Source of the DNA: an uncultured Bacteroides sp.
GTDB taxonomy: Bacteria > Bacteroidota > Bacteroidia > Bacteroidales > Bacteroidaceae
Direction: 5' to 3'
Assembly (NCBI GenBank): GCA_949285075.1
Contig: CASDXF010000032.1
Location: 1-64,000, forward strand
DNA length: 64,000 bases
In this document: piece after piece, positions 55,250 to 63,170 of the stretch
How positions within the stretch are numbered: the first letter of the stretch is position 1
Layout of the letters: every line of letters begins with the position of its first letter
The notes under the pieces: generated by a model
The model's input: the letters and a program-made list of their open reading frames with translations, nothing else
The model's database searches: none
Told to the model about the DNA's origin: nothing
Program-made: the position numbers and the translations under genes

Positions 55250-56578
55250 ATGAAAGGAAAGAGTGAAAAAGGTGTGGATTTGAGCCTCAGGCAGTTCATT
55301 AAGAGTTTGGGGTTCATTACGGGAGGGAGTGCGTTGCTGGCCACTACTCCGTGGCTTACCTCTTGTACGCCGGAAAAACTACAGGAAATCAGCAAAGAGA
55401 GGAAAGCGCGTATAGCCCTTATAGGAACAGGTTCGAGAGGACAGTATCATCTGCATAACCTCAAGGATATCCCCCATGCTGAGGTGGTGGCTTTATGCGA
55501 TAATTATTCGCCGAACTTGAAAGCTGCGCATGAACTTTATCCGAAAGCGAAAGAATATACGGATTATAGGAAACTGCTGGAGTCGAAGGATATTGACGGG
55601 GTAATTATCGCCACTCCGCTTAATTGGCACGCTCCTATCTTGTTGGACGCGTTGGCTGCCGGAAAGCACGTGTTTTGTGAAAAGGCCATGGCCCGTACGT
55701 TAGAGGAATGCAAGACTGTTTACGAGGCGTATAAGAATACAGATCGAGTGCTTTTCTTCTGTATGCAACGCATGTATGATGAGAAGTACGTAAAGGCGAT
55801 GCAGATGATTCATTCCGGACTCATTGGAGACTTGGTCGGCATGCGTTGTCATTGGTTCCGTAATAACGATTGGAGACGTCCAGTGCCTTCACCCGAATTG
55901 GAACGGAAAATTAACTGGCGATTGTATAAGGAAAGTTCGGGCGGATTGATGACAGAGTTGGCTTCGCATCAGTTGGAAGTGTGTAACTGGGCTTCCAGAA
56001 AAATTCCTGTCAGTGTAACGGGCATGGGAGATATTGTCTATTGGAAGGACGGAAGGGAAGTGTACGACAGCGTAAACGTGACCTATCGTTATTCTGACGG
56101 GACGAAAATCGCCTACGAGTCGTTAATCGCCAATAAATTCAATGGTATGGAAGAACAAATCATGGGTAATAAAGGTACGGTAGACTTGACCAAAGGGCTT
56201 TATTACTTGGAGGATGACCATACGAACGCGGGCATTGAACAATTGTTAGCGCAAGTCAAAGATAAGGTGTTCAGCGCGATTCCCGCCGCCGGTCCGAGTT
56301 GGCGGCCGGAGACAAAGGCGGACTCCACTCCACATTATATTATTCAAGGGCAAACAAACGTTAGCAATGGATTGAGTATGATAGGCGCGGAGAAAGACGG
56401 TTCGGATGTTATATTGTCCGCTTTTTGCCAGTCATGTATTACTGGAGAAAAGGCCAAAGATGTGGTAGAGGAGGCGTATTGCTCTTCCGTTCTTTGCTTA
56501 CTTGGAAATCAGGCGATGGAGGAAGGACGCGTTATTCCTTTCCCCGAAGAATATAAAATCCCTTATATGCAATTTTAG
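55250..56578 (+). CDS. Gfo/Idh/MocA family oxidoreductase, exported
   Basis: A 442-residue NAD(P)-dependent sugar oxidoreductase. The Rossmann motif ALIGTGSRGQYHLHNL starts near residue 62, the catalytic region CEKAMARTLEE near 143 and the Gfo/Idh C-terminal domain follows (VGMRCHWFRNNDWRRP, LMTELASHQLEVCNW). The first 40 residues look like an export signal (SLRQFIKSLGFITGGSALLA with a later LTSC lipobox), yet the twin arginines typical of Bacteroidetes Gfo/Idh Tat signals are absent, with only one Arg before the helix. Cofactor loading and export path are therefore uncertain. Coupled to the ApbE-like gene (4 bases) and a small membrane gene (2 bases). Confidence 0.85.
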   Translation: MKGKSEKGVDLSLRQFIKSLGFITGGSALLATTPWLTSCTPEKLQEISKERKARIALIGTGSRGQYHLHNLKDIPHAEVVALCDNYSPNLKAAHELYPKAKEYTDYRKLLESKDIDGVIIATPLNWHAPILLDALAAGKHVFCEKAMARTLEECKTVYEAYKNTDRVLFFCMQRMYDEKYVKAMQMIHSGLIGDLVGMRCHWFRNNDWRRPVPSPELERKINWRLYKESSGGLMTELASHQLEVCNWASRKIPVSVTGMGDIVYWKDGREVYDSVNVTYRYSDGTKIAYESLIANKFNGMEEQIMGNKGTVDLTKGLYYLEDDHTNAGIEQLLAQVKDKVFSAIPAAGPSWRPETKADSTPHYIIQGQTNVSNGLSMIGAEKDGSDVILSAFCQSCITGEKAKDVVEEAYCSSVLCLLGNQAMEEGRVIPFPEEYKIPYMQF

Positions 56579-56580
56579 TC

Positions 56581-56826
56581 ATGAAAGATATTGTTATTAC
56601 AGCGAAGAGAATCCGGAGAGAGAGGAACTTTTATATCGTAAGCTTTGTCCTCGCTTTTCTCATTAATATATTTGCGGTTGTCACTTATGAGCGGCCGTGG
56701 GTCGAGATATTCTCGCAGATTGGATACGTGGTTGTCATTAGCGTCGCCATTTATATTCTGCTATGGATTCCTCGCCTTCTTGTTTTGGGAGGAGTTAAAC
56801 TGTTCGGAAAGAAAAGAAGAAGGTAA
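56581..56826 (+). CDS. Small two-helix membrane protein
   Basis: An 81-residue protein with a basic N-terminus (MKDIVITAKRIRRERN), helices at about residues 17-34 and 44-66, and a basic end (VKLFGKKRRR). It starts 2 bases after the Gfo/Idh stop, so it belongs to that operon. I do not recognise it. It might anchor the oxidoreductase to the membrane, but this is a guess from position. Confidence 0.7.
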   Translation: MKDIVITAKRIRRERNFYIVSFVLAFLINIFAVVTYERPWVEIFSQIGYVVVISVAIYILLWIPRLLVLGGVKLFGKKRRR

Positions 56827-56917
56827 GGAGCGGATTTGCTCGTATACAATAAGTGTTGTATAAAAGATTGTAACTTTATTGGGCGGAAATCTTAACGGGA
56901 TAGATTGGCTTCTTAAT

Positions 56918-56956
56918 GTTCCGGACGCGGCAGTCGATTGATTACGCGTCCGGAAC
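56918..56956. terminator. Bidirectional terminator
   Basis: GTTCCGGACGCG (56918-56929) and CGCGTCCGGAAC (56945-56956) are perfect 12-bp arms. They separate the ApbE-like operon from the convergent beta-lactamase gene. Confidence 0.7.
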
Positions 56957-56964
56957 GTTGATTC

Positions 56965-57900
56965 TTATTCTTGTGAACAGGCATATCGGTATACTGTTTC
57001 TGACACTTCCGCTATGATGCGGGCCGTGTCTTCCTCACTTTCAGATGAGTCTTTCACAAAAACTACAATTGTATATTCCCTTCCGTCGGGCAGGCGGACA
57101 AAGCCCGCGTCGTTAGTTCCTGTCAACTGTCCATTCTCGTTGCGGTCACCCGTCCCTGTTTTATGCCCGATGATGGCTTTGGTCTTTTGAAGGGGAAAAG
57201 GCAGGCGGTCTTTTCCGGTTTGGCACGAAATCATCGTTTCCCGGATAAACGCCCGCCATTCTTTATTCAGCAACTTATGTGTTAATAAAAGTTCTATCAG
57301 CTTGGCCGTGTCGAGTGGGGTAGACCAGTTCAGATAGCAGGCGTTCGGGTCACGGTGCATCTCGTCTTCGTTTACTTTAATGGAGAAGTTCCGCAAGCCT
57401 AATCCGCGGATATATTTGTCCGTCGCTTCCGGTCCGCCTGTCCGGTCGAATAGGATGTCGCACGCGTTGTTGTCGCTCCAGTGCATGGTATATCTCAATA
57501 ACTCCCTGATGGAAAGGCTAATGTCCCCTTCCGGATGCTTGTCGCGGAGCGGGCTGTAAGTGTTCGGCTTTAAGTCCTTTCGCCGAATGTGAATCGGAGA
57601 ATCCAAAGTCAACCGTTCCCGAAGGCAGTAATCGGCCACGGCGAGCGCTTGGTGCAGCTTGAAGACGCTCATCATCGGATAGCGGCAATCATTATTTACC
57701 GTAACCGTATCCTTATGGTCAAGAATGACCGCTACGCCAATTTGCGCCTTCTTTCCGGACGTCACTTTACGCAGGCGGCTTTCCAAGTCTTCTAAGCCTC
57801 CCGCGCTTGCGGCGACAGGCAGGCAAAGCATGCTTAGCGCAATCATCTTGGTTAGCTTAATCCAAATAGTTGTGGCCTGACATTTATTTGTAAATCGCAT
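56965..57900 (-). CDS. Class A beta-lactamase, Bacteroides-type (subclass A2)
   Basis: A 311-residue exported serine beta-lactamase. The signal lies after residue 18 (MIALSMLCLPVAASA), so an internal start at that methionine is also possible. Active-site motifs are complete: S78-V-F-K81, S142-D-N144, the omega loop around E180 (NEDEMHRDPN, then LNWSTP) and K247-T-G249. The pattern fits the CepA/CblA/CfxA/PER group that hydrolyses penicillins and cephalosporins in Bacteroidetes. It is chromosomal, with its own promoter at 57965, and no mobilisation genes flank it, so it is probably intrinsic. Exact subtype needs a database comparison. Confidence 0.93.
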   Translation of the reverse strand: MRFTNKCQATTIWIKLTKMIALSMLCLPVAASAGGLEDLESRLRKVTSGKKAQIGVAVILDHKDTVTVNNDCRYPMMSVFKLHQALAVADYCLRERLTLDSPIHIRRKDLKPNTYSPLRDKHPEGDISLSIRELLRYTMHWSDNNACDILFDRTGGPEATDKYIRGLGLRNFSIKVNEDEMHRDPNACYLNWSTPLDTAKLIELLLTHKLLNKEWRAFIRETMISCQTGKDRLPFPLQKTKAIIGHKTGTGDRNENGQLTGTNDAGFVRLPDGREYTIVVFVKDSSESEEDTARIIAEVSETVYRYACSQE

Positions 57901-57964
57901 GATGGAGCCGTTTTTTTATTTGTTGTCTTTTGCTTTATCCGGATTACGGATAACGATGGCGTGG

Positions 57965-57972
57965 CAAAAGTA
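57965..57972 (-). promoter_or_regulatory. Promoter element of the beta-lactamase gene
   Basis: TACTTTTG on the minus strand, 65 bases before the ATG at 57900. Confidence 0.6.
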
Positions 57973-58038
57973 ATATTTTATTGAATATGTCCGAAACGAG
58001 GAACGTGGAAAGATGACGCGTTAATGTATTCTATTCCT

Positions 58039-58225
58039 TTTCCATTTGTCAGACTGCCCTGCGGCTCGCGAGAAACAGCCCTACGGCTCACGAGAAACAG
58101 GGCGACGGCTCACGAGAAATAGGGCTGTTTCTCAAATGGAAATTATGGCGCTGATAATGAGGCGTTTCTTGCGTGAAGCGTTATGGACGTGTTTTGTCTT
58201 TTAACCAAGAGCCTGTTGTTTAAGT
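58039..58225. repeat. GGCTC hairpin element, copy A3
   Basis: Outer arms TTTCCATTTG (58039-58048) and CAAATGGAAA (from 58133); inner arms GAGAAACAGCCCTA (58070-58083) and TAGGGCTGTTTCTC (58120-58133), perfect over 14 bp. Further similarity runs to the AGAGCCTGTTGTTTAAGTTTTG segment after 58206. It lies between divergent genes. Confidence 0.8.
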
Positions 58226-58369
58226 TTTGTCCGGATTATTTTGAAGCGGCTTATCGAGCGTGTCTTTCAGATTCCGCGAGGAGGGCGGCGGGCCGTCGTT
58301 TCCGCGTAAATCCGTAAAAGTGTTACAATTATCTGTGATTTGGTTATTCTCGTTTTCCCGAAGAGAGAC

Positions 58370-58377
58370 TACTTTTG
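58370..58377 (+). promoter_or_regulatory. Promoter element of the CMD-cupin gene
   Basis: TACTTTTG, 54 bases before the ATG at 58431. Upstream in-frame starts at 58260 precede it and are rejected. Confidence 0.65.
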
Positions 58378-58430
58378 TCACAAAGTTCCTGACGATGATG
58401 TTTTACGGACAATTGATAAATAGATATTTT

Positions 58431-59276
58431 ATGAGAACAATTAAACTAAACGTGAAAAAAGCACTCCTTTTGGGTATGCTTGTATCAACAATTAATATTC
58501 AATTCGCTATGGCACAAGAAAAAATTACGCAAACGGCCGGTCGCGCGCAATTGGGAGAATTCGCCCCCAAGTTCGCGGAGCTGAACGACGACCAACTCTT
58601 CGGTGAAGTATGGAACCGTCCGGGACTTAGCCCGCACGACCGCAGTATGATAACCGTCGCTACATTAGTAGGCAAAGGAATTATCGACTCCTCGCTTACT
58701 CACCACTTGCAGTTCGCCAAAAGCAACGGCGTGACCCGTACGGAGATTTCCGAGATATTGACGCATATTGCGTTCTACGCCGGATGGCCCAACGCTTGGG
58801 GCGCTTTCCGTCTGGCGAAAGACGTGTGGAACGAGGACGCCGCGGCTGACGACGGCGGTAAGGCCGCCTTTCAGCGAGAGATGATATTCCCTATCGGCGA
58901 GCCTAATACCGCGTACGCGAAGTATTTTATCGGCAACAGCTATCTCGCCCCAGTGTCGCGCGAGCAGATACCTTTCTCTAACGTTACGTTCGAGCCTCGC
59001 TGCCGTAATAACTGGCATATTCACCACGCCACGAAGGGAGGCGGGCAGATGTTGGTCTGCGTAGCCGGAAAGGGTTGGTATCAGGAAGAGGGTAAGCCCG
59101 CGGTACAGATGCTGCCCGGTGACGTGATACACATTCCGGCAAACGTGAAGCACTGGCACGGAGCCGCCGCCGACAGTTGGTTCGCCCATCTCGCCTTTGA
59201 AGTGCCGGGTGAAAACGCCTCTAACGAGTGGCTCGAACCGGTAACGGACGAGGAATACGACAAATTAGGAAAGTAG
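58431..59276 (+). CDS. Exported carboxymuconolactone decarboxylase-like/cupin fusion
   Basis: A 281-residue protein. Signal peptide MRTIKLNVKKALLLGMLVST ends near residue 27 (FAMAQ). The first domain (about 40-135) is carboxymuconolactone decarboxylase/AhpD-like: SPHDRSMITVATLVGKGIID and LTHIAFYAGWPNAWGAF, but the CxxC of peroxidase-type members is absent. The second (about 165-265) is a cupin: NNWHIHHATKGGGQMLVCVA and GDVIHIPANVKHWHGAAADS with the metal-binding histidines. The natural substrate is unknown. This two-domain form is common in Bacteroidetes and is used in aromatic or oxidised compound metabolism by analogy only. Confidence 0.85.
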   Translation: MRTIKLNVKKALLLGMLVSTINIQFAMAQEKITQTAGRAQLGEFAPKFAELNDDQLFGEVWNRPGLSPHDRSMITVATLVGKGIIDSSLTHHLQFAKSNGVTRTEISEILTHIAFYAGWPNAWGAFRLAKDVWNEDAAADDGGKAAFQREMIFPIGEPNTAYAKYFIGNSYLAPVSREQIPFSNVTFEPRCRNNWHIHHATKGGGQMLVCVAGKGWYQEEGKPAVQMLPGDVIHIPANVKHWHGAAADSWFAHLAFEVPGENASNEWLEPVTDEEYDKLGK

Positions 59277-59304
59277 TCGCCAACCTTAACGAGGATATGA
59301 ATAC

Positions 59305-59350
59305 AGAGTGCGGAAACCCTCTTGACGCGTGGTTCCCGCACTCTTTCTTT
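59305..59350 (+). terminator. Terminator after the CMD-cupin gene
   Basis: AGAGTGCGGAAACC pairs with GGTTCCCGCACTCT (one offset), followed by TTCTTT. 59351-59549 holds no supported gene. Confidence 0.75.
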
Positions 59351-59549
59351 ATTCATCCGCTTAGAGGGAGACTCATGGCCGATGCCGGTTAGCGCAATCC
59401 GCTCATCGTCGCCTTCCGGCTTAGAGGCGGATACCGACGCGGAGCGGAGACGCTGCCGTGACGCGGCGGAGAAACGGGCCGACGGCTTTCCGCGTCCGCT
59501 ATTAATCGCCCAGTTCACACTATTTTATACTTAAATTCGGCTATTTTTC

Positions 59550-59557
59550 GTACTTTT
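59550..59557 (+). promoter_or_regulatory. Promoter element of the topoisomerase gene
   Basis: TACTTTTG, 42 bases before the ATG at 59600. Confidence 0.6.
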
Positions 59558-59599
59558 GTCCGCGCATGTATCGCAACCAAAGTTCTTACCAAAAGATTT

Positions 59600-62245
59600 A
59601 TGAGTGACGACATCAACGAGATAACCGGAGAACATTCCGACTACACGCCCGCCGACGGGAGGGACAATGGCCTGAAGCATCAGCTTACGGGCATGTACCA
59701 AAACTGGTTTCTGGACTACGCTTCGTACGTGATTCTGGAGCGGGCCGTGCCTCACATCGTGGACGGCCTGAAGCCGGTGCAGCGCCGCATCCTGCACACC
59801 ATGCGCCGCATGGAGGACGGACGCTACAACAAGGTGGCCAACATCGTGGGCGAGGCGATGAAGTTCCATCCCCACGGCGACGCCTCCATCAAGGACGCGC
59901 TCGTACAGTTGGGGCAGAAGGACATGCTCATCGACTGTCAGGGAAACTGGGGCAACATCCTGACGGGCGACGACGCGGCCGCGGCCCGGTACATCGAGGC
60001 GAGGCTCACCAAGTTCGCCCTCGACGTGGTGTTCAACCCCAAGACTACCGAGTGGAAGCTGTCGTACGACGGACGGAACCGCGAGCCGGTCACCCTTCCC
60101 GTCAAGTTTCCCTTGCTGTTGGCGCAGGGCGTGGAGGGAATCGCCGTCGGGCTGTCGTCCAAAATCCTGCCCCACAACTTCAACGAGCTGTGCGACGCGG
60201 CGGTGAGCTACCTCCGCGGCGAGCCTTTCCAACTCTATCCCGACTTCCAGACGGGCGGCTCCATCGACGTGTCCAAGTACAACGACGGTGAGCGGGGCGG
60301 CGCGGTGCGCGTGCGCTCGAAGATAGAGAAGGTAGACAACAAGACCCTCGCCATCAGAGAGATTCCCTACGGAAAGACCGTGGCCAACGTCTGCGACTCC
60401 ATCGTCAAGGCCAGCGAGAAGGGGAAAATCAAGATTCGCAAAGTGGAAGACCTCACTTCGGGCAGCGTGGAGATACTCGTCCATCTGGCCCCGGGAACCT
60501 CTTCGGACAAGACCATCGACGCGCTCTACGCCTTTACCGACTGCGAGATAAGCATATCGCCCAACTGCTGCGTCATAGACAACCGCAAGCCCCACTTCCT
60601 CGCCGTGAGCGACGTGCTCCGCAAGTCGGCCGACAACACGTTGGCCCTGCTTAGGCGCGAACTGGAGATACGCCGAGCCGAGATAGAGGAAAGCCTGCGC
60701 TTCGCCTCCCTTGAGAAGATATTCATCGAAGAGCGCGTATACAAGGACGCGGAATTCGAGCAGGCCCCGAGCATGGACGCCGCCTGTCGGCATGTCGGCG
60801 AGAGGCTTGCGCCCTTCTACCCTTCCTTTGTCAAGGAGGTGACGAAGGACGACATTCTCAAGCTGATGGAAATCAAGATGGCCCGCATCCTGAAGTTCAA
60901 CTCGGACAAGGCCGACGAGCTGATAGCCCGCATGAAGGCGGAAATCGAGGAGATAGACCTCCACCTGACCAACATCGTGGACTATACCGTCGACTGGTTC
61001 CTGACGCTGAAGGAAAAGTACGGCCCGGCCTTCCCCCGGCGTACCGAGCTGCGGAGCTTCGACACGATAGAGGCCACCAAAGTGGCCGAGGCCAACGAGA
61101 AGCTCTACATCAACCGCGAGGAGGGCTTCATCGGAACTTCGCTGAAGAAGGACGAGTTCGTGGCCAACTGCTCGGACATAGACGACGTAATCATCTTCTT
61201 CCGCAACGGGAAGTACATCATCACCTCCGTGGCGGACAAGAAGTTCGTCGGAAAGGACGTGATATACATCAACGTGTTCAAGAAGAACGACAAGCGAACG
61301 ATATACAACGTGGCCTACTGCGACGGGAAAGGCGGAACGACCTACATCAAGCGGTTCAACGTCACCTCGGTGATTCGCGACCGTGAGTACGACCTTACGC
61401 AGGGCACGCCCGATTCCCGCGTCACCTACCTCAGCGCCAATCCGAACGGCGAGGCCGAAGTCATCAAGGTGACGCTGAAGCCTAACCCCCGCGTGCGCCG
61501 CATCATCTTCGAGCGGGACTTCAGCGAGGTGGGTATCAAGAACCGCCATGTCAAAGGGCTCGTGCTGACCCGGCTTCCGGTGCACAAAATCGCGCTGAAG
61601 CAGAAAGGGGCCTCTACGCTCGGCGGGCGCAAGGTATGGTTCGACCGCGACGTCCTTCGCCTCAACTACGACGGCAGGGGAGAGTATCTGGGAGAGTTCC
61701 AGAGTAACGATACGATTCTGGTGGTCCTGAACAACGGCGACTTCTATACCAGCAGCTTCGACCTGAGCAATCATTACGAGAACGACATCCGCATTATCGA
61801 GAAGTTCCTGCCGAACAAGATATGGACGGCCGCGCTCTACGACGCGAGTCAGCAGAATCATCCCTACCTGAAGCGCTTCTGTTTCGAGCCTACGGGACGG
61901 AAGCAGAACTATCTGGGCGAGAACAGGCGCAATCGGCTCATCTTCCTGACCGACGAGCGCTATCCGCGACTGGAGGTCGTCTTCGGGGGGGGCGACGCCT
62001 TCCGCGAGCCGATGATTATCGAGGCGGAGGAGTTCGTCGCTGTGAAGGGCTTTAAAGCCAAAGGCAAGCGACTGACGAGCTACGCCGTGGAGACCATTAA
62101 CGAACTGGAGCCGACCCGGCAGCCCGAACCTGAGTCCGAACCGACGGAAGAGCCGGAGGAGGAGCCGGAGATACTTGACCCGGACCACGGAAAGAGCGAG
62201 GGCGACATTCTGGACGAGTTGACGGGGCAAATGAAACTTTTTTAA
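59600..62245 (+). CDS. parC: DNA topoisomerase IV subunit A
   Basis: An 881-residue type IIA topoisomerase breakage-reunion subunit. The N-terminal winged helix contains HPHGDASIKDALVQLGQ near residue 90, where the quinolone-determining region lies, and the active tyrosine is Y131 in ARYIEARL. The tower and C-gate follow to about residue 480, with a beta-pinwheel-like C-terminal region and an acidic, Glu/Pro-rich tail (EPESEPTEEPEEEPEI). It relaxes and decatenates chromosomes with ParE, encoded elsewhere. Sequence style and length fit Bacteroidales ParC rather than GyrA. A very long opposite-strand frame over this gene is only its shadow. Confidence 0.93.
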   Translation: MSDDINEITGEHSDYTPADGRDNGLKHQLTGMYQNWFLDYASYVILERAVPHIVDGLKPVQRRILHTMRRMEDGRYNKVANIVGEAMKFHPHGDASIKDALVQLGQKDMLIDCQGNWGNILTGDDAAAARYIEARLTKFALDVVFNPKTTEWKLSYDGRNREPVTLPVKFPLLLAQGVEGIAVGLSSKILPHNFNELCDAAVSYLRGEPFQLYPDFQTGGSIDVSKYNDGERGGAVRVRSKIEKVDNKTLAIREIPYGKTVANVCDSIVKASEKGKIKIRKVEDLTSGSVEILVHLAPGTSSDKTIDALYAFTDCEISISPNCCVIDNRKPHFLAVSDVLRKSADNTLALLRRELEIRRAEIEESLRFASLEKIFIEERVYKDAEFEQAPSMDAACRHVGERLAPFYPSFVKEVTKDDILKLMEIKMARILKFNSDKADELIARMKAEIEEIDLHLTNIVDYTVDWFLTLKEKYGPAFPRRTELRSFDTIEATKVAEANEKLYINREEGFIGTSLKKDEFVANCSDIDDVIIFFRNGKYIITSVADKKFVGKDVIYINVFKKNDKRTIYNVAYCDGKGGTTYIKRFNVTSVIRDREYDLTQGTPDSRVTYLSANPNGEAEVIKVTLKPNPRVRRIIFERDFSEVGIKNRHVKGLVLTRLPVHKIALKQKGASTLGGRKVWFDRDVLRLNYDGRGEYLGEFQSNDTILVVLNNGDFYTSSFDLSNHYENDIRIIEKFLPNKIWTAALYDASQQNHPYLKRFCFEPTGRKQNYLGENRRNRLIFLTDERYPRLEVVFGGGDAFREPMIIEAEEFVAVKGFKAKGKRLTSYAVETINELEPTRQPEPESEPTEEPEEEPEILDPDHGKSEGDILDELTGQMKLF

Positions 62246-62261
62246 ATGACAGACGAGCGGA

Positions 62262-63131
62262 ATGAAACTCAAGAATAGCGTTTTACTGTTTGCCCTGCTC
62301 GCCGCGCGGTCCCTTCCCTTCTTCGGGCAGGACGGCGGGGGTGGCGAATCCTTCAACGACCCTACCCGATACGTGACCCGTTCTACCATGTATGGCGTGG
62401 GATTCACCAACGTATTCGACACCTATCTTTCTCCGCAGGAATACAAGGGGATAGATTTTAGAGTCTCTCGGGAGACGATACGCATGACCAAGCTGCTTGA
62501 CGGAAACGTCTCCGTGCAGAACTTCTTCCAAGCCGACATCGGATATACGCACAACCGCGCCGACAACAATAACACCTTCTCGGGACTGGCGAACTGGAAC
62601 TACGGGCTTCACTACCAGTTCAGGCTGACGGACAACTTCAAGCTGTTGGCCGGAGGGCTGTTCGACGTCAACGGAGGTTTCGTCTACAACCTGCGCAACG
62701 GCAACAATCCCGCCTCCGCCCGGGCGTACATCAACCTCGACGCTTCGGGTATGGCCATCTGGCACCTGAAGGTCAAGCGCTATCCCATCACCCTGCGCTA
62801 TCAGGCCAATCTTCCCCTTCTCGGTGTCATGTTCTCTCCGCACTACGGACAGTCCTACTACGAGATATTCTCGTTGGGGAACGCCGGAGGGGTGGTCAAG
62901 TTCACCTCCCTGCACAATCAGCCTTCGTTGCGGCAGATGCTTTCGGCCGACCTGCCCGTGGGGAAAGCGAAGATGCGCTTCAGCTATCTGGCCGACTTGC
63001 AGCAGGCTAAGGTCAACGGCATCAAGACGCATACCTACTCGCACGTCTTCATGGTGGGGTTCGTGCGGACCTTGTTCAGGGTGTCCGGCAAGCAGGCTCC
63101 CAACCTGCCTCCGGCGGTAATGGCTTATTAA
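62262..63131 (+). CDS. Exported DUF3316 family protein
   Basis: A 289-residue protein with signal MKLKNSVLLFALLAARSLPF. The mature chain is rich in aromatic and alternating hydrophobic residues (GVGFTNVFDTYLSPQEYKGI, NYGLHYQFRLTDNFKLLAGG, HVFMVGFVRTLFRVSGKQAP), as expected of a small outer membrane beta-barrel. It corresponds to DUF3316 proteins, which in Bacteroidales often lie just after parC. Function unknown. It starts 16 bases after the parC stop. Confidence 0.8.
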   Translation: MKLKNSVLLFALLAARSLPFFGQDGGGGESFNDPTRYVTRSTMYGVGFTNVFDTYLSPQEYKGIDFRVSRETIRMTKLLDGNVSVQNFFQADIGYTHNRADNNNTFSGLANWNYGLHYQFRLTDNFKLLAGGLFDVNGGFVYNLRNGNNPASARAYINLDASGMAIWHLKVKRYPITLRYQANLPLLGVMFSPHYGQSYYEIFSLGNAGGVVKFTSLHNQPSLRQMLSADLPVGKAKMRFSYLADLQQAKVNGIKTHTYSHVFMVGFVRTLFRVSGKQAPNLPPAVMAY

Positions 63132-63170
63132 TATATAATGTGTGTCATCATTCAGATTCTTAGAGCGACT

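Noticed and set aside
59531-62422. 963-codon open frame opposite parC
   Set aside because: It is a shadow caused by GC-rich third positions; the sequence has no recognisable domain and parC on the other strand is complete.
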